Below, one piece after another: positions 1 to 13,200 of a stretch of 60,876 bases of DNA. The stretch's first letter is position 1, and every line of letters starts with the position of its first letter. The stretch covers positions 1 through 60,876 of the forward strand of contig FWWN02000581.1 in assembly GCA_900175165.2 (NCBI GenBank). Direction: 5' to 3'. Source of the stretch: Rhizomucor pusillus. Taxonomy: Eukaryota; Mucoromycota; Mucoromycetes; Mucorales; Lichtheimiaceae. Under the pieces are notes generated by a model. The model ran no database searches and was not told the DNA's origin. It saw only the letters and a list, made by a program, of their open reading frames with translations. Position numbers and translations under genes: made by a program.

Positions 1-1886
1 AAGAAGATGAAGACAATATTGAAGAGCAAGAGGATACACCAATCGCTGTAAGTATATAGAAGGAAGGAAGACAAAAATCAAAACTGATAATGACAATTTC
101 TTAGCAGAGCAACCAGAAACCGAAGGAACCGTCAGCAACTTTGCTACGTGCATTTCTCAACATCATTCGATTCCTTCTACAGCAGAGAGGACCAAATACA
201 GATATACAGCCGGAAGATGTAAAGAGAGCACTGTATCGAGGAACTGAAGCCACGGAAGACCAACTAAAAGAGGTGGCATGCATTATCAATTTCCTACGAC
301 CATTCGTGTCCAGACAAGATGACAAGAACGCAAATAAATTTATTCAATGGCGCCGCGGTGGCCACACTTGCAAACAAAGTCGTCCTCCTCTTCTAGCCAC
401 AGCAGAATCCCTGGATGATGTTTCCGAACGTGGAAAAAGATCAGTCATTGCACCTCGGCGCCGCAGGATTATACAACATCATGTCGAAGACCCATATATT
501 ACGATATGATGGAACACCGATCACGGACGTCAAGACAGCAACATGGCATCCCAAGGATGTATTTTGGAACTTCTTTGACGTCGACAAGATACAAATATTG
601 CTTAAAGAACAAAAACTGCAGCCGATGTGGCGATTGTGCTACATTGACAAGTATCGAATACGAATCCTCGGTTACAAGATTGTACGAGCCCACCGCAAAC
701 GGAAGCGGAAGCGGGAATAGGATGCTGCACAAGCAAAATCAATTTTAACGGATGAAGAGCGCGACCGAATTGAACAAGAGATGGAAGACTTAAGCTCTGT
801 TCTGAAGAAGAACAAAGCTACAGTAGCCAGTTTAAGACGTAAACTGACAATAGCGGAGAAGGAGAGAGCTGATGCCGGCAACAAATCGAGAACAGCAGAA
901 CAACAACATGGCTGGAACAGAACCTTATATAACCAATTGAAAGAAGCACACGAGAAAGCCGACTCTCTCTATCTAGAGATCCAAGAAGACGAGGAGACCA
1001 TTGCATTGAAACAAAACAAGCTATATCACCTGAACAGAAAACTGAAAGGCCAAGATGCCCCTCTACCTTGCTCCAACAATTTATCTGCTGAAAGTTTGGT
1101 ACAAGAACTCTTCTATGAGCATTTGCAAGGAAAACGAAACGTCGGAATCACGGGTACTGATCCAGGCCGTGTCACCACCGCAACGATATCTACAAGGAGG
1201 ATACGGTCTCTATTTGAAGACATCAATCGCTTTGAAGCTTTGCAAGAGGATACTGATCAGATTGCTGATATCGATACTGACGTTGAACGTTGTCCGCAAC
1301 CAGTAGAACTCAAAACAGGGTTGATCGAAAATGCTACCTTTCGAAAAGTTCATCGAGCGCTACGGGACCAGGGACAAGAAACAAATTTTAAGTACGCTAG
1401 AATCAGGGAATTCCGAGGAAAGTCTTTCTATCAAATGAACCAGAGAAGAAGACCTCAGTCATCCATTTCCTCGGTAACTGGGAACCCGTAAACAGCAGAG
1501 TCTAAGGTTATGCATGTAGTGGAAGTCTTAAAAGCTCGGACAAAACCTTCAAGGCACCTGAGCCAGACAAATTGTACACCATCGATGAATACAATACAAC
1601 AAAGACATGCGGATATTGNTTCAAGANGATCCAGATCCACAAGTATCGTCGGGACGGTAAATTCGTCAAAGTCAAGGCCAAGATGTCTTTCTGGCATAGT
1701 ACCGACATACCACTTGTAGCAGAGACGCTGCCGCAGCTTCCAATATCGCGCTTGGTGGTGTTTCAAGAGCGCTATCAGATGATAACCAACCTCTTCCATG
1801 CTTCCGCCGTGGAGGAAGTAAGACATGAGATTCAGTCTCACTCAAAAATTTCAACTTGGTTGCGGCAGAATTCGGCTAGTTACTGA
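1..1886 (+). pseudogene. Fanzor-like (TnpB-related) RNA-guided nuclease, broken
   Basis: The coding region enters from the left edge. An acidic exon (1-47) ends at a GTAAGT donor, and the reading frame resumes after the TTAG acceptor at 104. The body is a helical/coiled-coil segment (about 781-1050), then a RuvC-I-like motif GTDPG near 1150, then a zinc-finger start IDEYNTTKTCGY near 1580. A RuvC-III-like motif, RDAAAASNIALGG, lies at about 1721-1759. This order and these motifs are those of eukaryotic Fanzor proteins, relatives of TnpB/Cas12 that cut DNA guided by an RNA. The gene is not intact: a frame change near 340-420, an in-frame TAG at 718-720, a frame change near 1445, a TAA at 1500-1502, and another frame change near 1665-1715. 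Two N bases (1619, 1627) sit in the zinc finger, so part of the damage could be sequence error. Family assignment rests on motifs only. Confidence 0.72.
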
Positions 1887-2014
1887 CCGTAGCCTCTTGA
1901 GAGGAAAAAATTTGGGCAAGTCAACGTCGGTGCTATAATATTCTGACAGCTAATGGTGATGCAAATGGCTCAGACCTAATTTTTCTTTTCGCCGCTGCTC
2001 TTTCGATAGCATCC

Positions 2015-2416
2015 ATGTTTACACAGCGATTGCAGTCAGTAGCACGACACACGGCCTCCTTTGCACGCTCTGCGTCTACGTACTCAAAGACCGAGAAGCC
2101 TGAACGCTTCTACCAGACAATCGTCCTGTCAAATGGCGCCACATACACCATCCGTTCCACCTCACCTAGAAATCTTATCCGCCTTGCAAAAGACACCCGC
2201 AACCACCCTCTCTGGAACCCAGCCATGCTCAAGGAAGGTCTAAACGACGAGAGCGAACGATTGACAAAGTTCCAAAAACGTTTCGGCGCAGAGTCAGGTT
2301 TGGGCGATTTGTCCTGGATCGAAACAGACGAGGCGATGTCAACAACAATGAAGAAGGCCGTTGCAAGCGGCGGCTACAAGCGACCTGCAAAAGACGACAA
2401 GAAGAAACGAAGATAG
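2015..2416 (+). CDS. MRPL36: Mitochondrial large-subunit ribosomal protein bL31m
   Basis: A 133-residue single-exon gene. The first 25 or so residues are rich in Arg, Ser and Ala with no acidic residue, as in a mitochondrial import signal. The core FYQTIVLSNGATYTIRSTSP followed by RLAKDTRNHPLWNP matches the fungal bL31m (yeast Mrpl36) pattern, in which a short beta segment is followed by the RNHPLWNP box. The C-terminus is lysine-rich. The protein is a component of the mitochondrial 54S subunit. The ATG at 2015 is the first in frame and directly precedes the presequence. It lies downstream of the Fanzor relic with no sign of disturbance. Confidence 0.85.
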   Translation: MFTQRLQSVARHTASFARSASTYSKTEKPERFYQTIVLSNGATYTIRSTSPRNLIRLAKDTRNHPLWNPAMLKEGLNDESERLTKFQKRFGAESGLGDLSWIETDEAMSTTMKKAVASGGYKRPAKDDKKKRR

Positions 2417-3114
2417 ACAGACAGCTATTGCAAAAATATGCATCGCAAATACAAACACATGTACACTTCAGTTTATTCCTTGTAATTATTACTGGTCTCT
2501 TCCTAAGTTCTGTATCGTTGATCTCCTCCTCTGGGTATCATCGACGTTGGTGATGGATTGCTTTCAAAAATTATGGAGAAGGAATTGGAGTATATACAGA
2601 CTTAATAGTACATACTTGATGATTTTTGGAGCACTAACGAATCTTTATCCGATGTCTGTCATTTTCCTTCTCCCAAAATATAGCAGTTTTCAACAAGTTT
2701 CATGGGGGGGATGTCACTTTATCTTACAGATGATTGGATTACGACACATCAATGCTGGTTCGTCGACGTGGAAAGTAGAGAATTAGCACTGTGATTTTGA
2801 ACGGCTAATGCTCACGTTGCTATGTACCTTTTAATATGATCCTTTAAAACAATCTGCAATAGTACAATACGAATCTCAGAAAGCAAAAACTTAAGTAAAA
2901 TGGATCCAACAGAAGCGACGCAGAATAATGATGAAAAATCTATGCCCATATTTGCGCTTCCTATGGAGAAAGATACGCAATTTTGGAATATGACAACACT
3001 CATCTATTGCGATAGTTCACCGAGATACAGCTGTGTAGGACACTGCTGGGAACGTCCTTTCGCCCATTTTCTGGCGCCAAAACTCAGCTTGTACTATTTG
3101 GGTTTTCTTGACAC
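2417..3114. other. Intergenic, no gene seen
   Basis: This AT-rich spacer between bL31m and the karyopherin gene holds only short open frames without codon bias or recognisable motifs. It should contain the bL31m 3' end and the importin promoter, but no clear TATA element was seen. Confidence 0.5.
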
Positions 3115-6100
3115 ATGGCGGATGCACGATCGCAATTACTGGCTGCTCTTCAGGAGGCAGCGTCGCAAGACTATGTCAGAATGCGACGAGCCGAGGAGCA
3201 ACTGAAACAATGGGAGAACGAGCCTCACTTTTTCGCCGCGCTGCAGGTAGCATACGAGCGACAATAGGCATTTGATCTTTTCTAACGCGATCGATCGCCC
3301 AGGACATATTCTACGATCCGTCTGTCGATCACGATGTTCGATTTCTAGGAGGCATTTATCTCAAGAATGGAGTTGAGCGGTTCTGGAGAAAGACTGCAAA
3401 GCAGTATGTGTTAGATTAAAAAAAAAAATAGAAAATGTCACATTTTTGATTTCTCATTCAAATTCATCAACCTAGTCCTATACATCCAGACGAAAAGAAT
3501 GCGATCCGGACACGCTTAGTAGGATTTCTGAAAGAACCGAGCAAGAAGGTACAGTGATATTCGCCATCCATCTAATTTAGAACCGCAGTAACCGATGATC
3601 TTTAGCTTACAGCACAGAATGCAGTGATTGCATCGAGAATTGCACGCATGGATTATCCCAGAGACTGGTTAGTTTTCTATGTAGCTGAGGATATATCTGT
3701 CTCTAATCTATCACCTTCCAGGCCGGATGTTCTACCTCAACTCGTACAGTCTGTGGAAGCGCCCGATACCACAAACGACCAGGAAATTAAAATCGTGCAC
3801 GATCGAGCGTTTGAGATGCTGTACGAGGTCTTGCTTGGTCTCAGCTCGCGACCACTTTCAGCAGCAAGAAAACAGTTTGCAGAAGTTGCACCTCGCGTGT
3901 TTCAGACCGCCGCCAATGCATACGTTATTTATACCAAATCTACAATCCAAGAATTATCCAAACTGTCCGCATCGATAAATTCGACAGAAAGCCTCTCGCT
4001 TGAGCTCAATATTGCTACAATGTGCGTTAAATGCCTGCGCATCTTGCTTGTCAATGGTATCCGAGACGTACACAAGTATGATGAGACCAAAAAGTTCATC
4101 GAGATGAGCAAAATCCATATTCAGGAACTGTTGCAACAACGTATGTATCCTGCCCTTAAACCTATGCAGCCAATATCTTTGTATTCCAACCACACACATT
4201 TCTATATCAGGTGCAACGGTTCCGCAACAATGTGCATTGCTGGAAAGTTTGGAGAATCTGATTGATGAGCACGGGGCGCTGTATCTGGCGTTACAAAAAG
4301 CACATCCAGTTTCGTGCGCTGTGTGCCCTGCATGGCCTGATATCCTTGCATTTTACTGGCATTGCATATTACAAGAAGGAAATCGCATCAATGAACGTTA
4401 CAAACCAGGCATGTAGAAAACGATGTGGTTATGTTTAACTCCTCATCCAATCTAAATTATAACTGTATGATAGGCGAACCTATGAATATATCCATTTACG
4501 AGCAATTTTTGCTCCAAGGAATGCTTCTTATAAAAGATACCATCAGAAACTTTGGATTAAGCACGGATTCCAGCAGTAAGTGGTGTAATCAACAATCTTG
4601 CAAGTTTCATATTCATAACATGAGCACTTTGCAGCGTCGGATTTGTTGTCTGTTACAGACGAGGAAAAAGTGCTTGCAGACGAAGCGCGCAGTATCATGC
4701 GCAACCGGTTCTTGACCGACGAATTTATCAACTCGTGCATTGAGACGCTTATATCTAAATACATGCTGTTGTCGCCAAGCGACTTGGAAAAATGGGAGGA
4801 GGATCCAGAAGGCTGGGCCGGCACCGTCGAATCCGAGAACTGGGAATTCGAACTTCGGGTAAAAAAATTCATGTTCTGTCGAAAAAACCATATCACAGTA
4901 ATAGTAATAGGCCCCTTTTTTTCCTATCTATTTAGCCGTGCGCTGAGATGACTCTGGTTAGCCTGCTAAACCAGTATAGAGACCAGCTGTGCCCGATCAT
5001 CCTTGATCTTGTGGACAAAGTAGCCAGTAAGTGGTGGCAAGTCTGTGCCTGACCTAAAAAGAGCTCCGGAATCTCATGGTTCTTGTCATCATCCTTAGAT
5101 GTATCGAGCTACCACGAATTGCTGTTCAAAGATGCGGTCTACGCAGCCGTTGGATTGGGTGTACAGTCTATCTATGGTCGTCTGGATTTCGAAGTATTCG
5201 TTGCAAACAGACTCATCCCAGAAATAGCCAACAAGGAACCCAGGTACGGGCGTCTAATCACAAAAATGGTAAAATGTATAGACTCTTTAACTATTGCTTA
5301 GCTTCCGAATCTTGCGTCGCCGAATTGCCTGGTTGCTCGGTAAATGGGTGGATGTTGGAATCAGCGCAGACACGCGCGTGGCGATATATCAAGGCCTTTT
5401 GGATCTGCTTAGCAACGAATCAGATATGGTTGTACGGCTGACAGCAGCTCATAGCTTGAAGGCAGCCATCGATGACTGGGACTTTGAAATTAGCATTTTG
5501 CTGCCTTTCTTGGGAATGGCAATGGATCAAGTCTTGAAGCTTTTGAGCGAGGTCGAGGAAACAGATACAATCATGAAGCTCGTGGCTGACTTGAATGCTG
5601 TCATTGACCGCACTGGCGAGCACGTAAGTTATCGTCGGTGGTGGATAATTTTGTTGGCGACGATGACAGTACTCATGTTCTATTGTGTAATAGATGGTAC
5701 CGCATGCCCCGAGAATCATTGAAATTCTTGTACCTTATTGGAGTCGTGCTGAAGAAGAACCCTTGTTCCAATCTGCGCTTGTCGTTACGTTCACAAAAAT
5801 CGCCGGTGTATGTTGTCAAATATTGCATGTAAAATTAACGACAGTCACTCATTTTTCGATGTATACAGATTCTGCAGGAACAATCGACAAGTTTGCAGCA
5901 GCTATTCTTGCCTATCATCCAGTACGCTGTGGACCGCAATAATGTAAGTCATAGGATTAGTTCATAGGAACATTCTGCTTATACGTAATGACAATGCTCG
6001 CAGAAAGCGCACGTCTATCTATTAGAAGATGCATTGGATCTTTGGTGGACAATTCTGCAGACTGCTCCAGCAAGCAATCCTCAGCTTCAATCCCTCGTTC

Positions 6101-7238
6101 CCTCCGCCATCACTTTGTTGGACTACGATAACGAAAGTTTGCGCAAAGTCCTAAAGATTATCGAAAGCTACATTCTGCTCGATCCTCAATCAGTGCTGCA
6201 GGCAAGTATTTCTTGCGCGTAAAACCTAGTCCTAGTCATCAAACTCACCGTCTTTTTTTTTCTTTTTAGCAATTCGGACCGTCCTTGTTTGCTGGTTTGG
6301 CCAGCTATGTCGGCAGCAATAACGAAAATGCAGCAGCGACTGTGTCGCATACAGTTGAAGTCACTTTGCAGGCATGCCCGGTGCAAACCTACGGTGACAT
6401 GCTGTTGCAGTCTGGTCTTCTTGGAAACGTGCTCAACGTTTTTGTTCAAAATCAGGTAAAAAACAAGAAAAAACGAAATGTTTAGAAAGCCAAAAAAGAA
6501 AAAAGTACATGTAATTCACCGTATTCTTTTCCATCCCCACCAGCTTCCTGTCTACGCTTTCATGTCTTACATGGGCATCTTGTCACGGCTAGCTGTGTGT
6601 GACGCCGGCTATCTCGTGAACTTTTTACGTTTAGCAGGTCAGCAGGTTGCGCCAGGTACCGATTTTCTCGACACGTTCCTTGACAAGTGGCTGGATAAGG
6701 TAAAGTATAAGTTGAATCCTTCGCCTTTTGACTAACTACCTTGCATGTCTAATCATCTAAAAAAGTTCGATACTATTGGCCATCCTCGTGCAAGAAAACT
6801 CACGGCCCTTGCGCTGGCCAACTTGCTTGCGACGCAGGACCCTGTCATGCTAAACAAGCTGCCGAGTCTCATGGCCGTCTGGACAGACGTGCTAGCTGAA
6901 ATCAGAAATGCAGAGGAAGAGTAAGTTGTAGAGAGCAAATATCCAATATATACCACCTAACATTCGATCCTTTTTGCAGCGCGTTTTTGTATGACGAAGC
7001 TGACATGCAAGGCGATCTTGCCGAGCTGGATGTATCAGCAGAGAAGGACCGGCGCATGGAACTTCGAACGAACGATCCAGTTTACACAAGCGACCTGGCT
7101 GCAGTGCTGCGGCACCTGTTTGCAGAATGCGAGCGCAATGCTGGAGGAGGGGTCCAGTTCCAGGAAATGTATCTATCCAAAGTAGACCCCACGCTCTTGG
7201 AGCAGATGAACACGGCACTTGCAGATCACCAGCAGTGA
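3115..7238 (+). CDS. Importin-beta family karyopherin (importin-11/Kap120 type)
   Basis: A gene of many exons. It starts MADARSQLLAALQEAASQDY at 3115. The first exons are 3115-3246, 3303-3403, 3476-3548 and 3606-3666, joined by GT-AG introns of about 55-75 bases. The second exon carries the importin N-terminal domain signature (DHDVRFLGGIYLKNGVERFW), and the fourth joins into the fifth as DYPRDWPDVLPQLV, the hallmark of the second HEAT repeats. Further downstream come LEKWEEDPEGW followed by an RPCAEM box (about 4780-4950), typical of importin-11/Kap120. The C-terminus DPVYTSDLAAVLRHLF ... KVDPTLLEQM ends at 7238. One intron near 4410 seems to start with GC (GCATGT). The protein should carry cargo through the nuclear pore with RanGTP. 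The family is clear; the importin-11 subtype is an inference, and later exon borders were not all resolved. Confidence 0.8.
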
Positions 7239-7402
7239 AGAAACCATTTATTATTCCTCCCATCATCGTCGTGTGTATAAGGCATATTGTTGTAACAATA
7301 ACAGGAGAAAGAAAGAGAGCCTCATTTAATGCCAATAATAATAATAAGGAACCATAACATAACAATAGTGAACAGTGCATACAACAAACAATTATTGTTA
7401 CT

Positions 7403-10089
7403 TTAGGCCACGAGATTCTGTATATGTGCTGAGCCAGACAAGCAAGATAGCTCTTGGGTGCTGACTCCGAGGCACTGGCTAACGTTAAGTGTATGCAAGA
7501 AAGCCGGCTCGATGGCTGCCATGATTCCTGCACCCGACACGCGCATGCAGCCTCGTATATTTAAATACTCCAAAGTATCTGCTCGTTCCTTGAGCAAGAC
7601 ACCAACGGATGCGTCCGACACGGCTGCGCCGCAAAAGCTCACATCAAGTTCTCGCAGACGTTTCAGCGTGGCGAGATCCTCTACTGCCGAGTCGCTTAGC
7701 GCGCAGCAAAAGTTGATACACAGCCGCTCTAGGTTCGGTGCTGCCTTGATGAGCATAGCGATTGCCTTGTCCGAGAGAAAACTGCAGTCAGTAAGTATGA
7801 GCTCGCGCAAATTTGTAAACACGCCCGTTTGCGCCCAATCCTCAAACGCATCGTCTGTTACTTTTGTGCAGCGCTGAATGTTCAGCAGCGTCAAGGTTTT
7901 CGTGCTGTGTTCAGCGAGCGCGTGCATCGTTCTGTTGGTGATATTCTTGCAATAGGATAAACATAGTTCCGTGAGACCCAGAGATGGTTGCGATGCTTTT
8001 AGTTGCAAAAGACTCGAGATTCCAGCGTCTGTGATTTTTCGACAGTTTGATAAATTGATGCATGTAAGACGTGGACAGTGCTGCCCGAGTTTGCTCAAGG
8101 ATGCATCGGTGATGAGCCAGCACGAGTTGAGATCCAATGTTTCCAGCTGTGGACACTGTTCAGCGATAATTGCCAATCCTCTGTCTGTGACATAGTAGCA
8201 GTGGGAAAGCGATAGCGAGCGCACATGTGGACCAACAATATCCTCAACAATCATCTCTATCGTATCGTCCGTAATCCGTTTGTTGCGTGTACTTAAATCA
8301 ACAGTGCTCAGTATCTCGGCGTTGTTTCTAACAAGGGATTCTAGTGTCTTGCTGCACGCGGCAAGTTGCACTGTGCTCGCAAAATCGAGATAACTCGCAA
8401 TGCGCTGCAGTAACTTTGTATTCAAGCAGGATAGACGGTCGGTCAGCGCTGCTGTCGCTTCTTTCTTTGCCTTGTCTGTGTCTACCAGCATGACTGCTGT
8501 TTCGTCTCCCGCTGCTGCTTCATCGAGTAGTGAAGTTTGCGGGGAGGAACGCCTTCGTGCCTTGTTGGGCTCCGAGACAGAAAGAAGGGAGGGGTCGGAC
8601 CAGACAGCGATGCTCGGTCGACGCGGCCTGGTCTCGTTCGTGCGCAGAGTCCTCACTGTTGCCGGCAAAGTGGGATCCTGGTCACTCGTAGTGCTGCATA
8701 CGCTGTTCGCCTCGATGGGTGATAGCTGTTCGCCGTAGTGCTGATCTGTCGCGGGGACATACGTCGCAGTTATTCCCTCTGTGCGTACATTATTGCATTA
8801 GCGAGATGAAGGCATGACAAACTCTATCTATTTTTCTCCCACCTGTAATTGTATCTCTTGGTGTATTTATCATTCTTACATCATCCTTGCAGCAGCAGAC
8901 TGGTATTAAGGATATATGTATAAAATTTGCCACAAAATGGTAATTTACCTGCATCCTCTGTGCTTGGTACGCTTCATCCGCCATGTTTGTGAAATGGGCA
9001 GCCAAGTGCGGATAAGTATTGCAAGCGCCCAGAAAATCCGTTCGACTGAGGACCAGGACTTTGAGAGGAGTAATAGACCGGACGTTTGCTGTTCTTGGGA
9101 CATCAAGTAAAATTGCAATCTCGCCAAAGAAATCGCCTGATCCGAGCCTGGTAACGGATACATTGTTATTATCGTGGCCTGTTGTCACCTCGACGGTTCC
9201 TAAAAGCATCGTAACATCAATGCATAACCAATTCCATTATTGTTCATCCAATGGTCTTATATATACCATCAATTATAAAGAACAACTCGAAACCGATATC
9301 CCCCTTTCGAACAAGCGTGGTATTGGGAGGATAGGTTCTTGGCTGTACATGGAGAGATACTTGATGGAGAAAATCTTCCGGGCAATTTTCGAAAAATGGC
9401 ACCTGGAAACAATTAATTAAATCCTCGGATTAGTGCCGATTGCACAACAAACAACAGCAAAGGAAAAACATATTTATACATTGACTCTTATTTTATTGTT
9501 ACTGCTACATTGATGTCCAACTCACCCTTTGCAGTAATTCTCGTGCGCTGGTGCTGGCAAAAGTTTCCATATCTTGGTGCTCGCTGTTGAATTTGCGCAG
9601 GACGGCGAGTCGTTCTTGAGCTTCAAAGCGCAGCTGCTGCTCGATATCTGGGTACTTTGGCAGCAGCGCTGCTACCTTGTCTGCTGTGAGCGCCGCCACC
9701 ATGCACTTTGTTCGCGCCACCACAGTCGCTGTGCGCGGTATCGAGTACAAAATACCAATTTCCCCAAAGCACTGCCCTCTCTCTTCCAGCGTCGCGTACA
9801 CCCGCTCGAAATCTGCCGAGCATACATCGACTACTCCGCGAAGCAAAAAAAACATCGCCTTGGCTGACTCGCCCATGACAATGATAATATCTCTAGGCGC
9901 AAACGTGCGCAGCGTCATGCTGCATGCTACCTCCTCGAAAAATTCACGGCTAGCTGAGCGCTGGAACAGCGGATGGTGTTGCAAACTCGCCAGGATTTCA
10001 TGCGGGATTCTGCTATCCTCATCGACGTGGTTTCCTCGCGGCCAATTCGACGCCGTTTTCGTTGTTGTTGTCGGCTGGAAATCCACCAT
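7403..10089 (-). CDS. Two cyclic-nucleotide-binding domains + F-box + leucine-rich repeats
   Basis: Four exons (10089-9526, 9402-9267, 9199-8949, 8776-7403) close in frame to 774 residues. Two cyclic-nucleotide-binding domains lie at about 40-150 and 189-310. Each keeps a phosphate-binding cassette: FGEIGILYSIPRTATV with Glu110 and Arg119, and FGEIAILLDVPRTANV with Glu260 and Arg269. These are the two residues that contact cAMP in PKA regulatory subunits, so both sites may bind ligand. An F-box (about 432-473) and at least nine AMN1/Grr1-type leucine-rich repeats (about 478-763, unit L-x-L-x-x-C/S-x-x-I/V-T/S-D) follow. An F-box links to Skp1 in an SCF ubiquitin ligase and the repeats choose the substrate, so a cAMP-gated ligase adaptor is the simplest reading (inference). 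The gene is convergent with the importin gene, with a 164-base gap. Confidence 0.85.
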
Positions 10090-10209
10090 CAGTTATGTAT
10101 AAGAGAATGTGGGAAAGAAAAGGGATAGGAAGGAATAGGAAGGACGAAAGAAAATCGCGCAGGTATTTTTATTGGTTGTTTTTCTGAGTGAAACATACAT
10201 GACGACATT

Positions 10210-13200
10210 TCACAACGCAAAGACCATACCCTCCGAGTCGAACAGCAGGAGCGTCTTGATTTGGCGGGCCCACTGCTTTGCAATTCGCACGGCTTCCAAC
10301 GTCTTGCCATATTCGTGGATAATCAGGTCGCCAAGGAAGGCCCACAGCGGTGTCTCGAGCAAATGATCGCACTTGTCGTTGATATCCTTGCCATCTACGT
10401 TGCCGTATAACTGGATCAAGCACACCCATGCTTCAACAACGAGCGCGTTCTCTGCATGTATATGCACGATTTTTTGGTCGATATCCGCTTGATCAGGTCC
10501 CATCCAAAACAGTATCCAAAGTAACCGTTTCGCGCATAATTCTTTGCGACACCACGAATTCATCTCCATGCTTCCTCCGGGTGCTCGATCCAGGCAGTAC
10601 GACCAGTCCATCGTGTACAGCAACAGTGTTATCAAAAGCTTCGTCCTCGATTTGTTATCTGTCGGCGGCCGATCTTTGAAATTCGACATGACCAACATGC
10701 GTTCGCACAGACATTCGATCTCCTTTGCAAAGAATGCTCTTGCCAGTCTCAGCTCTCTTCCTCGAAGAGTAGGCAACCATGTATGCAGTGACCACGACAC
10801 AAAGTCATAAAATGCAAGCATCGTGGCATCCTCCGGTACAGGACCCAATTCATCAAAGAGATTCGCTAGATGCTTGAACGCTAACATAAACAGCGGCTTG
10901 AACTTTTTTGATACATGCGATCCAGCGTCTGTCAGATCCACGTTCCTTCCAAAGACAGTCGCAAATGTCAAACTGGGAAGCTTTACCGGTTTTCCGTTGA
11001 CCAGGTGAGCCAAGAATCCCTTCTGTATGTAGATGGTATCCGGAAGAACCGATCCAGGAAAAAGGTCTTTGGGTTCGATGGTTCTTAGATCTCGTTTGTA
11101 ATCGTACGTCGCAGGTTCCGCAGATGTGGGTATAGATGTTGGATTATCTTGATGATCAATGTTGCTTTCTTCGTCCTCAATAATATCCTCGTATTCAGTA
11201 TCTTCATCGTCATGCTCAATGGCATTTTCATCATCATCGTTTATGACAATAGGCATGTTGTTAACTTGGTCCTCAAGGTACTCTTGAACGCGCTGTAATC
11301 GAAACTGCGGATCAACAGGTGCTTTAGTTTGCCACTGGTACTGCAATGGAAAGACACGACGCGGAGCAATGAAAACCGGATTTACAGCGGCTGCTACTCT
11401 CCGTCGTTTCGGACGCTGCCTTACTGTGCTCGCTCGATGCACATGGATTGGCTTTCTCGTCGTCGGCGCTGTAGGTTTTGTTGATGCTGCTGCTGCTGCT
11501 GCCGCCGCCGCTGCGCGTGCAAAGTATGATTCAATGCGATCACTCCGTCCCCTCCTTCTTGGCATTGTTGTTTCTGCAGCAGCACGGCGGGAATGTGAAT
11601 GTTGATACTCGTGCTCTGGTGCTAAAAGTTTGGTTTGTCGCACATTCTTGAATCGATTAAGTGATAATTGCAAGTTCTTTGAGGCTGACGATACTTGTTT
11701 TGGTGATACATCCATTGACTCTTGGCGATGAATTGGTGATAATTTCGTCATGGATGGATGTTGCGGTGAATCAAAGATATTTAGATCAACGTTCGATAAC
11801 GGTCGTCGCGGTGAGCTAGGAGGAGAAGAAGGTTGACGCGCCACATCCTCGCCCGTTTGTCTCTTCTGAACAGCATGCCGTTTGGATCGTTGCGACGTTG
11901 CATTTTCGTTTTCCTTTGCCACCTTTGCAAACGAGAAAGGAAGAACACCTTTAAGTGTCCTGGGTCTTTTCCGGTTGCCCTGGGCCGTTTGTCTTTTAGA
12001 ATCGTTTTCATCTTCGACAATAAAGTTTTCAAATTCGTTTGCTGGCCGTGGCTTTCGCACCCTCTTCGGCTGTCCATCTCGACGCCTTAATTCCTCTACA
12101 GCATTTCTTCTTCTTCGTTTCGGCTGCATATGTGGTGGTATCAGCGGCGGGATCTCGAATTCATCGTTGTCGTTGTTGTCATCATCGTGTATAGAAATGT
12201 AATTTGACGAAGCGCTAGACATATTCAGCGACTGTGCAGGCGACGATGGAAAATCAAATATGTCAAAGTTGCCACCGCTATCCGCATTATCGTCTGAACC
12301 CTCGTCATCGCTGTTTAGCTGTGCCCATTTTCGTTTCTGCAGACGGTGATGCACGATAGGCGATTCTTCAGGATCCGATTCTATGGTTACGGCGGTTAGA
12401 GTAAAAGTATGCACAGATGCAAATCAGTGTAACATACCATCGAATGCTTCTTGCCCCTCGTTATCTTCATCTTCGCCTTCGCTGAACAGGTCGGGAAACA
12501 ACTGCTTGAACGATTCTTTCATAAGTTGCTGGGTATCTACAGTCTCCGTTTGCATAGCATTTTTTGCAAATGGTTTCGCAGCAGCGCGGATAGACGCACG
12601 ACGACGGACAGGTAGAGCTCTAGCACTCCTCTTTTGTCTTTTGTTTCTCCTGCCATAGACACGGCTGACGCGTTTGGTCGTGGCGCCAGACGGCCAGATT
12701 CGCGAAGTGATAGGTACTGCCGCTTCTGCTGTTCGTCTTTGTCGCTTTTGAGCTTTTTTACTAGATGACTCTTTGGCACGCTTTTGCTGCTGCCGCTGCA
12801 CCAGATTCACATCACGCTCACGGCTATGCGTTCCCCTTGCCTCGTCGTGAACCTGCGGTTGCTGGGTATTCAGTAACTCGTCGTATTTAGAGCGTCGCAC
12901 CAGCGCGGTGTACTTTAAATTTTCAAGCGTGAAAGGTTTTAGCTGGATATCTTTGCGCGGTCGAAAGGTACGGCGGAGAGGTGGGGAAGACTTTGGACGT
13001 GCCAAAGAATTCGACACGCTTTCACTGTTGTTATTATCATCGTCGCCGTCCAACAACGGAGCTCTCAGAAGAGCTGCGGCTTCTATGAATCATATATGTT
13101 TACATTAGTGATCCGGCTAAATTGTTGCTGCTACGAACGAAAGAGTTACCTGTTTCAGCAGCTTCTGCTCCGTGTGATCCGGTTTTGTTGGGCGACGTGT

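Noticed and set aside
2900..3205. Plus-strand frame starting MDPTEATQNN before the importin gene
   Set aside because: It overlaps the importin first exon in another frame and has no recognised product.
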